Of a DNA stretch of 12,708 nt, positions 6,166-12,708 are shown piece by piece. The stretch's first letter is position 1. Every line of letters starts with the position of its first letter. The stretch comes from Gammaproteobacteria bacterium (GTDB lineage Bacteria; Pseudomonadota; Gammaproteobacteria; Thiohalospirales; Thiohalospiraceae): positions 1 through 12,708 of the forward strand of contig DRMK01000231.1 in NCBI GenBank assembly GCA_011322575.1, written 5' to 3'. The notes below the pieces were generated by a model. The model saw only the letters and a program-made list of their open reading frames with translations. It did not search any database and was not told the origin of the DNA. Both the position numbers and the translations under genes were made by a program.

Positions 6166-7761
6166 CTATCTCCGCGACCAGCTCCAGGAGGACCACCAGC
6201 TCCAGATGCTCCACCAGCGGGGACGGCCGCTGGATCTACAGCCCGGGGCGTCCGCTGTAGCTTCGCCAAACAGGCTCTCCACCCGGATGGAGCCGGCAAC
6301 CGTATCGCCGCAGTCGGCCACGATCATGCTGTCGGTCCAGGAGCGGATAGTGCAGCGCTGCGCCGCATCCACGTCGATGACTGTGGTGCCGGAGTCCTCC
6401 ACATCGAGATGGCTGCCGAAACCTGCTCCGGTTATGGTGACGCTGCCGCCCTCACAACGTGCGGAGTCGATGGAGACGGCCGGGGTAACCACCAGATTCG
6501 CCGGGACGCTGGCCATGGCTCCGTTCACCGCGCTCACGCGGTAGCTTCCAGGCGCCAGATCCGCGGGCAGCGAAACCTCCAGCGAGGTAAAGCTCACGCT
6601 CCCGGGAACCAGCTCCAGCGGCTCCTCCCCCCCTTCCACCGGCGTCAGCCGCACCCTGGTTGCCACCGGATCCTGCTCCGTGGCAACGCGGAATCCCGAT
6701 CCGGTCAGCTGCAGGACGAACGGCCTGCCCGCCACGATGCGGACGCTGTTGAGGCGGTCGATCTCGGGCAGCAGCGGTCCGAACAGCGGCATCCCGTCTG
6801 CCGTAGCGCTGGTCACGGAGGCGGGAGTGGCGGAGCCGCCCATGTGACATCCCATGCAGTCGGTGGATGTGCCGATATGGCCGTAGAAGGGCTGCTCCTC
6901 GTAGTCTCCGGCGGTGCCGTTGCCGTCCGAATCGGCCTGGATACTGTGCAGCGATGTGGGCGCATGACAGCGCACACACCCCTGCAGGGTATGTTCCGGG
7001 GGGGCAAGGTCGTGACACAGGCTGCAGGAGTGCAGCGAGCCGCTGCCGGGCTGGCCAAGGCCGGTTCCGTGGTGGGTGATCATGTTGGCGTTGCCCCCCG
7101 GTACCATCATGCCGGAGACATCGTCTATTCCGCCGTTGTGGCAGTAGCGGCAGCCGCCCCTGCGGTGTCCGGTCTCGCCGAACTCTCCATCACCGAATCC
7201 CGGATTGGGACTCATGGAGGGAATGACCCTTATCTGCCACAGCTCACCGTTGGGATCGTTGATCACGCTGCCGTGACAGCTATTGCACCGTGCCTCCTGG
7301 GCAGCCCCGGTAAGGTGATGGACCGACGCCACACCGGGTTTTTGCGTATGGCAGCGCAGACAGTTGCGAAACTCGGGCCGGGTCGGATCGAGGGCAAAGC
7401 TGAAATACCCTCCCGCCGGCCGGGATGGATCCGCCACCCAATCCACGGCATGACAGGTGATGCACTTGTGGGTTCCGTCGGGAGAGTTCTCCGGAAACGG
7501 GGAGGCCGAGTGGCTGCCGATGGGGGTATCCACGCGCAGGTGGTGACGATCGGGCAGATATCCCGGCTTGACCGGCGCCGGGGCCGAGCCGGGATCGAAA
7601 TGGCAGCCGCCGCACCCTTCCATGGTCAGGTCGTTGAATACCCCGTCCGGGATACCGATGTTCTGGTTGACGGGTGGGGGAGGAACGCTGGCCCACCCCG
7701 CCGGAACGAATACCACGAAGAGAAGCAACACCACCGCTGCGGAAACCACTCTGCCCACCAT
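6166..7761 (-). CDS. Exported octahaem c-type cytochrome with IPT/TIG-like C-terminal domains
   Basis: The 531-residue product begins with a signal peptide (MVGRVVSAAVVLLLFVVFVP, cleavage probably after AGWA near residue 24), so it acts in the periplasm or on the cell surface. Eight CxxCH haem-binding motifs start at C50, C100, C134, C159, C204, C246, C262 and C302, with extra His residues available as distal ligands. Residues about 335-505 carry two Ig-like (IPT/TIG style) units with GSGF and GAGFGS turns. The family role is electron transfer, plausibly to or from extracellular or insoluble partners; the partner is unknown. I start at ATG 7761, which has AAGGTGG upstream and gives a clean signal peptide, rather than at the codon 42 residues earlier. 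The last 17 residues are odd, with seven Trp; a frameshift near 6240 cannot be excluded. Divergent from the lipoprotein-protease pair. Confidence 0.88.
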   Translation of the reverse strand: MVGRVVSAAVVLLLFVVFVPAGWASVPPPPVNQNIGIPDGVFNDLTMEGCGGCHFDPGSAPAPVKPGYLPDRHHLRVDTPIGSHSASPFPENSPDGTHKCITCHAVDWVADPSRPAGGYFSFALDPTRPEFRNCLRCHTQKPGVASVHHLTGAAQEARCNSCHGSVINDPNGELWQIRVIPSMSPNPGFGDGEFGETGHRRGGCRYCHNGGIDDVSGMMVPGGNANMITHHGTGLGQPGSGSLHSCSLCHDLAPPEHTLQGCVRCHAPTSLHSIQADSDGNGTAGDYEEQPFYGHIGTSTDCMGCHMGGSATPASVTSATADGMPLFGPLLPEIDRLNSVRIVAGRPFVLQLTGSGFRVATEQDPVATRVRLTPVEGGEEPLELVPGSVSFTSLEVSLPADLAPGSYRVSAVNGAMASVPANLVVTPAVSIDSARCEGGSVTITGAGFGSHLDVEDSGTTVIDVDAAQRCTIRSWTDSMIVADCGDTVAGSIRVESLFGEATADAPGCRSSGRPRWWSIWSWWSSWSWSRR

Positions 7762-7821
7762 ACGACCACCTTCACGGAGTACTTGGACCCGATAACTTCG
7801 AGTATTGGTTACCGGCAGGCC

Positions 7822-7858
7822 AAAGTTGATCTGTATTTGTGTTAATTTTGTTAACTTT
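7822..7858. promoter_or_regulatory. AT-rich inverted-repeat operator/promoter region between divergent genes
   Basis: This is the most AT-rich patch of the 293-bp divergent region. It contains GTTAATTTTGTTAAC (7841-7855), an inverted repeat of GTTAA/TTAAC, and an outer pair AAAGTT (7822-7827) / AACTTT (7853-7858). A TTGATC (7826-7831) sits 17 nt before a weak TGTTAA for plus-strand transcription. It is well placed to hold promoters and a shared operator for both the cytochrome and the protease operon. The regulator is not identifiable. Confidence 0.4.
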
Positions 7859-7866
7859 ATCGGCTC

Positions 7867-7918
7867 ATCCCCGGAGAAGGCGGGCAAAAGGGCAACTCAT
7901 CCTTCTCCCGGATTTTTT
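7867..7918 (+). terminator. Terminator-like hairpin with T-run in the leader of the lipoprotein-protease operon
   Basis: AGAAGG (7875-7880) pairs with CCTTCT (7901-7906), extended by GG/CC and, past a small bulge, by ATCC (7867-7870) with GGAT (7910-7913). Six T's at 7913-7918 follow at once. The loop is about 20 nt. No plus-strand gene lies upstream for several kb, so it would either attenuate the downstream operon or stop antisense transcription of the cytochrome gene. Confidence 0.45.
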
Positions 7919-8010
7919 GTTCCCGGAACGATCCGAACCGGCCGATCAGCCGTGCCGCCACCAGCCTTCAGGATGGACAGGAACCCGAACAAGCTGTTAA
8001 ACTGCCGCTA

Positions 8011-8043
8011 CCGACAGGAGGTCGGCATATGATCCCGTATTGA
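8011..8043 (+). promoter_or_regulatory. Shine-Dalgarno in a hairpin loop plus 4-codon leader ORF
   Basis: CCGAC (8011-8015) and GTCGG (8021-8025) form a stem whose loop is AGGAG. The full AGGAGG at 8016-8021 lies 7 nt before ATG 8029, ideal spacing. That ATG encodes only Met-Ile-Pro-Tyr and stops at TGA 8041-8043, which overlaps an in-frame TTG (8040) of the lipoprotein gene. This suggests a leader peptide with termination-reinitiation coupling. Confidence 0.4.
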
Positions 8044-8054
8044 AGAGAACCGCC

Positions 8055-8765
8055 ATGCTCCGCCGGTTATGGAGAGGCAAAATAGGGGGGAGCTTTGGAG
8101 CCGCACTCCTGCTGGCGCTGTGCAGCTGTGCCGCCGGCCCGCTGGCAACCACCGGAGAGAGCGCCTGGAAGGCGCGGGAAGACAAACTGCTGCTGGAACG
8201 CAACAGCACCAACAACACCATAGTCCGGCTCGAGGGAGAGCTGCTGCCGGACGGAACCGCCGCCGGACAAGGCTTGGAAGAGACAGCCAGAGCGGTGCTG
8301 CGGACTTATCACACAGAACTCCTGATCCGGGATCCCGACTCCGAATTTGTCCTGGCCCGTAGCAAAAGGGATCAGCTGGGTTACACCCACATTCGTTTCA
8401 CGCAGCAGTACCAGGGAGTACCGGTATGGAAGGCGGCCCTGGACATCCATTTCGATGCGCAACAGCGGCCGTATCTGCTTTCCGGCGCCTACTACCCTAC
8501 CCCGGAGGAGGTGGACACGAACGGGGGAATGGGCGAGAACGCCGCCCTGCAAAACATGGCCAGGATCGATCCCGGCGCAGCGGCGAGAAACTACTCGGTA
8601 CGCAAGGTCATCTTTTTCCGCGACGGCAGGCATCCTCGCCTGGCCTATGAGCTGAAGCCGCAAGGAATGGCCGTGTTAGGCGGTACCGTTTACATCATGG
8701 ACGCAGCAACCGGCGAGGTGCTCAACCGGCTGCCCGTCATTCGCACATCGAGGAAACACCCATGA
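8055..8765 (+). CDS. Lipoprotein resembling a free-standing thermolysin-type propeptide (FTP + PepSY-like)
   Basis: A 236-residue protein with a basic N-terminus, a short hydrophobic stretch (GAALLLAL) and an acceptable lipobox LCSC, so Cys25 is the probable lipidated residue. Residues 108-150 (LGYTHIRFTQQYQGVPVW and onward) match the FTP propeptide module of M4 proteases; over these 43 positions 19 are identical to residues 165-207 of the protease encoded next door. Residues about 156-228 resemble a PepSY unit (ending YIMDAATGEVLNRLPV). There is no catalytic domain. In this family such modules fold and inhibit the cognate protease, so a chaperone or inhibitor acting in trans is the natural inference. 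I chose ATG 8055, with weak GAAGAG upstream; TTG 8040, overlapping a leader stop, is the alternative. Its TGA overlaps the protease ATG (ATGA), implying coupled translation. Confidence 0.82.
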   Translation: MLRRLWRGKIGGSFGAALLLALCSCAAGPLATTGESAWKAREDKLLLERNSTNNTIVRLEGELLPDGTAAGQGLEETARAVLRTYHTELLIRDPDSEFVLARSKRDQLGYTHIRFTQQYQGVPVWKAALDIHFDAQQRPYLLSGAYYPTPEEVDTNGGMGENAALQNMARIDPGAAARNYSVRKVIFFRDGRHPRLAYELKPQGMAVLGGTVYIMDAATGEVLNRLPVIRTSRKHP

Positions 8766-11700
8766 AATCCAGTAACATCCTGTGGCTGGCTCTGCTGGCC
8801 CTCGCCTTGCCAGGTGGCGGCTCCGCTGGCGATTCGGGCTCCGAACCCCTGCTGGACTCGCTGCGCCCCCTCTATCCGGCTCCCGAGGTGACGGCGGCAA
8901 CCCGCGCCGCCACTGCGGAGGAAACGAGCGAGGAGTTCCGGGCCTCGGCAGGGGAGATCGGGCGTATCTTGAGGGAGTTGAACGCCCGGGTCACCATGGC
9001 GGCGGCATCGGAAGGTGAGCGGCAGGCCGTCCCCGGCCTCGAGGTGGAGATGGGACCCTTTGGCACCCCGGCCACTATCACGGTTACCGATAGCTCCAGC
9101 ATGCCGGAATCGGAGGCGGCCTCCACGGCAAACCTGCCCAATGAAACGCTACTCCGACAGGAGGCCGCCGCATTCCTCGCCAAATACCGCACCCTGCTCA
9201 GGCTGGAGGAGCCGGAGCGGGAGCTGCGCTTCACCCGTCTGCACCGGGACGGGAAGGGGCACTCCCACCTGCGCTACACCCAGTCCTACCGTGGGGTGCC
9301 GGTGTGGGGCACCGGCCTGATTCTGCACCTGGATCGGCGTGGCAGGGTCACCTCCATGGACGGCAAATACATCCCTTCGCCTGGAAAAATCCCGCTGACG
9401 CCCCAGATCGACTCCGCCCGCGCGGTAGCGGCCGCCAAAGAGGCGCTGCAGGTCCCCGCTGGCACCACCCCCCCTTCCAGTGCCACCCTGGTAATCCACG
9501 CGGACCACAGGAACGGCACCCCGGTTCTGGCCTGGAAGGTAATCCTGGAGCTCTCCCTCGCCAGGCACATGGTGACGCTGGTGGATGCCGGCAGCGGAGA
9601 GGTGATGTTCAGCTACAACGACGTAAGACACGAAAGCGTTCCAGGCAGGGGGAAGGATGCCTTGGGAACGCCCAGAGATTTGACGGTGTGGAAAGAGCGG
9701 GAGGGGGAGTACTATCTGCTCGATGCCTCCAGCATGGGAATGCCGGATGACATGGTCGATCCCATGGTTCCACCTTATCCAGCAAGAGGGGTTATCCGAA
9801 TTCTGGATGCTGAAAACAGGCATTGGCAGGAGGATTTGAAACCCATCCCTATTGGCTCCAGCTCGGCTGAAAGCGGTTGGCTAAAGGATGGGGTCGGCGC
9901 CGCCTACAATATCCTCAAGGCCTACAATTACTACCGGGACACACACAACTATGACTCGCTGGACAACAACAAGAGAAGCATCGTCGCGATCGTCAGGGTG
10001 GGTAAGGATTGGGCCAATGCCGCCTATATCCCCGGGTATGGAGAGATATTGTTTGGTGATAGCGACTACTTCTCCAGCTCGCTGGATAGCGTGGGCCACG
10101 AATATACGCACGGGGTTACCTCCAACACCTCCGGGCTGTTGCCCATTGAGCAATCAGGTGCTTTGGGCGAATCGCTATCCGATATTTTTGGCGAGGCAAT
10201 AGAGCGGGCCGTTACCGGCAGCAACGACTGGATAGTAGGTACCAAGCTGCGGGATCCAGACCACGCGCGCAACATGAAACAGCCGGACAAACTGGAGTGG
10301 TCCCTGGGCAGACCCTACCCGACGAAAATGAGCGAGTATGAGGAACTGCCGCTGGAAAATGACGGGGGCGGGGCCCACATCAACAGCTCCATAATCAACC
10401 GGGCCTTCTATCTTCTGGCCGAGGGGCTGGACAACGCTATCGGGATGGAGTCCGCCGCCCGAATCTTCTATCGCGCCAACACCATCTATCTGCTTCCCGG
10501 ATCCAATTTTGCCGATATGCGGCGTGCGGCCATCCGGGCAGCGAAAGATCTCTACCCCAAGGAATCTTCCAAAAAAGAGGCTGTAGAAGACGCCTTTGAT
10601 GCCGTAGAGGTGTTCGAAGTACCTCCCGCGCCCCAGCCACCGTGGCGGAAACCCATCGATGCGGAGGACTCGGTGGTAACGATAATTCCCAGAGATGGAC
10701 GTTTCTATCTGGGCCGGAGGGAGAAAGCTTCGGGAGATACTGAGTATCTCACCTCCACCCCGGTTCAGCCGAGGCGACCGGCGGTGTCTGCCAATGGCGA
10801 TATAGTTGCGTTTATCAGTGAAGATTTTGATTTGTGTTTCGTTGGCACGAACGGCCTCGAAATATGTCTCAACAAACCTGGCCGCTATCACTCTGTCGCC
10901 ATATCACCAGATGCAAAGGCCATTAGCTACGTTCGGCGCGATCCAAGCACCAGAGAAGCGCTGCCACTTATCTGCGTTGAGTGGACTGACAGTCCAGAAG
11001 ATAATTACTGCTACCTACTCCAGTCCGCCGGAATGGATGGTTCGCTGTTGAATACCGTGGCCTACGCAGGCGCTATGGATTTTACTGCGGACAACCGGTA
11101 CATCTTTTACGACGCCCTCAACCGCGCCACCTTGGCAAACGGGAAGCTGGTCGGCGTATGGAGTATCTACGCGCTGGATCTAGTGAGCGGCGATACTGTT
11201 TCCCTATTTCCTCCAATGAAAGACATTGGTCTGGCATCTCCTAGCCTGAGTAATCTCAATCCTGCTCTGATAACATTTGAAGCATTCGATGCAAAGGATA
11301 ACCTGGTATATGTTGGCAATCTGGAGACGGGAGAACTGGTCGAGATTGCAAGAACTGAAACCAAAGCCATTCCCGCTTTTCCCGCTTTGAATGGTGACGA
11401 CACGGCAGTTATATACAGCAATGTGGAGACCTCTCCAAAAGGTTATTATCCATCTCTCTACCGCCAGGAGATAGGAAAAACCCTTCAACCGCGCGAGGAG
11501 CCCTCCGAGTGGCTGAGTGGTGGGCTGGCTGGTGTGATCTACCGGCGGGGAGAACTCTCGATGACGCCCAGGGCTGACATCAAGGTTTCCCAGGAGGTCG
11601 AGGGCAAGGAGTTCCTCGCCGACGCAACCATTGCCTTCAATGTCACGGTAGCCAATTCAGGACCTGCTTCCGCCACCGGGCTGGTTTTGTATGGAAACCA

Positions 11701-12094
11701 CCCTTGGCGTTGGCAGCCACTCTCGTTACCCGACGGGTGCGAGCAAAACGGGGCCGCCCGAAGGATCACCTGCCAGTTGCCGGAACTGAAAAGCGGTCAG
11801 CAAAAGAGCCTCCAGTTTGCCTACCGGACCACCACCAAAGGGGAGTTCAGCCACCGGGTCGAGGTTGCCTCCCGGCAGGCGCTCGATCCGGATAGCGATA
11901 ACAATGTCAGTTATGCCTCTGTCAAGGTTGTCGATAACGATAGCCCCCCCAGGGACAGTGAGGGAGAAACAGGGGCTCCACCTGCCAGCACGCGCGATGG
12001 AGGCGGTGGCGGTGGCGGCGGTGCCCTGATCCTGTTGCCGTTGTTCCTGCTGCTCTGGCTCCCGTTGCGCCACTGCCGGTTTCAGCTCCGGTAG
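8762..12094 (+). CDS. M4 (thermolysin-like) metalloprotease with beta-propeller, DUF11-like domain and GlyGly-CTERM-like tail
   Basis: This 1110-residue exported zinc endopeptidase has a signal peptide (1 to about 22) and an FTP propeptide with the core GHSHLRYTQSYRGVPVWG (166-183). A PepSY-like unit follows (about 215-285). The catalytic domain covers about 300-620: HEYTH gives zinc ligands H446 and H450 and catalytic E447; E470, exactly 20 residues after H450 as in thermolysin, is the third ligand; GGGAHINSSIINRAFYLLAE supplies H539. The position of thermolysin Tyr157 is Pro461 and that of Asn165 is Gly469. Residues about 630-925 look like a TolB/WD40-type beta-propeller, and 935-1057 like a DUF11/CARDB domain (FNVTVANSGPASATG). 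Residues 1080-1087 are all Gly, then come about 16 hydrophobic residues and a basic end, as in GlyGly-CTERM sorting tails processed by rhombosortase. The propeller part is AT-richer than its surroundings. The start is fixed by the ATGA overlap with the lipoprotein gene. Confidence 0.93.
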   Translation: MKSSNILWLALLALALPGGGSAGDSGSEPLLDSLRPLYPAPEVTAATRAATAEETSEEFRASAGEIGRILRELNARVTMAAASEGERQAVPGLEVEMGPFGTPATITVTDSSSMPESEAASTANLPNETLLRQEAAAFLAKYRTLLRLEEPERELRFTRLHRDGKGHSHLRYTQSYRGVPVWGTGLILHLDRRGRVTSMDGKYIPSPGKIPLTPQIDSARAVAAAKEALQVPAGTTPPSSATLVIHADHRNGTPVLAWKVILELSLARHMVTLVDAGSGEVMFSYNDVRHESVPGRGKDALGTPRDLTVWKEREGEYYLLDASSMGMPDDMVDPMVPPYPARGVIRILDAENRHWQEDLKPIPIGSSSAESGWLKDGVGAAYNILKAYNYYRDTHNYDSLDNNKRSIVAIVRVGKDWANAAYIPGYGEILFGDSDYFSSSLDSVGHEYTHGVTSNTSGLLPIEQSGALGESLSDIFGEAIERAVTGSNDWIVGTKLRDPDHARNMKQPDKLEWSLGRPYPTKMSEYEELPLENDGGGAHINSSIINRAFYLLAEGLDNAIGMESAARIFYRANTIYLLPGSNFADMRRAAIRAAKDLYPKESSKKEAVEDAFDAVEVFEVPPAPQPPWRKPIDAEDSVVTIIPRDGRFYLGRREKASGDTEYLTSTPVQPRRPAVSANGDIVAFISEDFDLCFVGTNGLEICLNKPGRYHSVAISPDAKAISYVRRDPSTREALPLICVEWTDSPEDNYCYLLQSAGMDGSLLNTVAYAGAMDFTADNRYIFYDALNRATLANGKLVGVWSIYALDLVSGDTVSLFPPMKDIGLASPSLSNLNPALITFEAFDAKDNLVYVGNLETGELVEIARTETKAIPAFPALNGDDTAVIYSNVETSPKGYYPSLYRQEIGKTLQPREEPSEWLSGGLAGVIYRRGELSMTPRADIKVSQEVEGKEFLADATIAFNVTVANSGPASATGLVLYGNHPWRWQPLSLPDGCEQNGAARRITCQLPELKSGQQKSLQFAYRTTTKGEFSHRVEVASRQALDPDSDNNVSYASVKVVDNDSPPRDSEGETGAPPASTRDGGGGGGGGALILLPLFLLLWLPLRHCRFQLR

Positions 12095-12111
12095 TATCCG
12101 GCCTCTGCCTC

Positions 12112-12147
12112 ACCTGCCGGGAGCGAAAGTGCTATCATACCTGCCGG
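12112..12147 (+). promoter_or_regulatory. Direct repeat and -10-like box ahead of the DHH-family gene
   Basis: ACCTGCCGG occurs twice (12112-12120 and 12139-12147), start to start 27 nt, on either side of TATCAT (12133-12138), which resembles a -10 hexamer. No convincing -35 lies 16-18 nt upstream. The arrangement could be a promoter with operator half-sites, but in GC-rich sequence it may be chance. Confidence 0.25.
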
Positions 12148-12171
12148 CAGAAAATGGTTGCGGGGAGATGG

Positions 12172-12708
12172 ATGGCCATCATCGACGTGTTCAATGGCGA
12201 CGCCGACGGGATCTGCGCGCTGCAGCAGCTGCGCCTGCAGGAGCCCTGCGCCAGCACTCTGGTAAGTGGCATAAAACGGGAGATTGACCTGCTGCGCAGG
12301 GTGGAGGCGGCCGCGGGAGATCTGGTTACGGTACTCGATCTCTCCCTGGACAAAAACCGCGCGGATCTGCAGCGGCTGCTGGAGCAGGGGGTCGAGATCC
12401 GCTACTTCGACCACCATTACGCCGGCGATATTCCGAATCATCCGGGGCTGGTCACGCTAATCGACACCGCACCGGAGATCTGCACCAGCCTGCTGGTGGA
12501 TCAAACATTGGAGGGGCGGTTCCGCGCCTGGGCGGTGGTGGGCGCCTTTGGCGACAATCTCGACAACAGCGCGCGCCAGGCCGCCCGGGATCTGGATCTG
12601 GATGCGCGGCAGCTCGATCGGCTGCGCGAGCTGGGGATCTATCTGAACTACAACGGCTACGGCGCCACGCTCGAGGATCTGCACTTTCCTCCCGATGAGC
12701 TGTTCCGC
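12172..12708 (+). CDS. DHH-family phosphoesterase-like protein, N-terminal part (3' end outside window)
   Basis: The frame stays open for 179 codons to the window edge. The N-terminus MAIIDVFNGDADGICALQQL carries DHH motif I (D10, D12). VLDLSLD at 54-60 holds the motif II aspartate (D56), YFDHHYAGDIP has the diagnostic D80-H81-H82, and GAFGDNLD (124-131) gives motif IV. These are the metal ligands of the DHH superfamily, which includes RecJ-like nucleases, nanoRNases and inorganic pyrophosphatases. This bacterial subgroup is often labelled loosely in databases and its substrate is not settled. I chose ATG 12172 because GGGGAG (12162-12167) precedes it; an in-frame ATG at 12154 would add six residues and has a poorer site. 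The gene starts 77 nt after the protease stop, probably as a separate unit. Confidence 0.9.
   Translation, partial: MAIIDVFNGDADGICALQQLRLQEPCASTLVSGIKREIDLLRRVEAAAGDLVTVLDLSLDKNRADLQRLLEQGVEIRYFDHHYAGDIPNHPGLVTLIDTAPEICTSLLVDQTLEGRFRAWAVVGAFGDNLDNSARQAARDLDLDARQLDRLRELGIYLNYNGYGATLEDLHFPPDELFR

Noticed and set aside
6409..7845. 478-codon plus-strand open frame opposite the cytochrome
   Set aside because: The minus strand has eight CxxCH motifs and a signal peptide; the plus-strand translation has no recognisable domain and is a GC-driven antisense frame.
7828..7845. FNR-like half-site TTGAT near the cytochrome promoter
   Set aside because: The second half-site does not match ATCAA at the proper spacing; only one half is present.
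7861..8030. Cyclic-di-GMP (GEMM) or another known riboswitch in the protease leader
   Set aside because: GGGCAAAAGGGCAAC is superficially like GEMM, but the GAAA tetraloop-receptor parts and the conserved ACGCAAAGCC-type joint are missing.

Overview
The window is a high-GC bacterial chromosome segment; lines counted by hand fall near 65-67% G+C in most genes. It is most consistent with a gammaproteobacterium, perhaps a respiratory or chemolithotrophic one. The pointers are a chromosomal-type ParA/ParB pair, a YjjV-type TatD hydrolase, a DHH-family protein, an eight-haem c-type cytochrome, and an exported protease with a GlyGly-CTERM-like tail. The taxon is inferred from protein style only.

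Layout, left to right. The window opens inside the 3' end of a 5-oxoprolinase / hydantoinase B gene. Next comes a gene-free stretch (721-1113) that holds what looks like a 291-bp non-autonomous mobile element with ISL3-like ends, wrapped around a nested 24-bp perfect inverted repeat. parA and parB follow on the plus strand. Convergent to them on the minus strand is a chain read right to left: octahaem cytochrome (6166-7761), family 2 glycosyltransferase (5012-5995), YjjV-type TatD hydrolase (4148-4936) and a UMF1/Atg22-like MFS transporter (2877-4151). The last two overlap by 4 nt.

A 293-bp divergent region (7762-8054) separates the cytochrome from a plus-strand pair. It holds an AT-rich inverted repeat, a terminator-like hairpin followed by six T's, and a strong Shine-Dalgarno in a hairpin loop that serves only a 4-codon ORF. 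The pair is a small lipoprotein resembling a free-standing thermolysin-type propeptide (FTP + PepSY), joined by an ATGA overlap to a 1110-residue M4 metalloprotease. The protease carries its own propeptide, a probable beta-propeller, a DUF11/CARDB-like domain and a Gly-rich/hydrophobic/basic C-terminal tail. A DHH-family phosphoesterase-like gene starts at 12172 and runs off the right edge.

The strongest candidate for an undescribed system is the lipoprotein-protease pair: an outlying second copy of the propeptide module, apparently lipid-anchored and translationally coupled to a surface protease whose catalytic domain lacks the usual oxyanion Tyr. Next in interest are the repeat family around parAB and the layered leader upstream of the lipoprotein gene. 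No rRNA, tRNA, CRISPR array, intact transposase gene or consensus parS site was seen.
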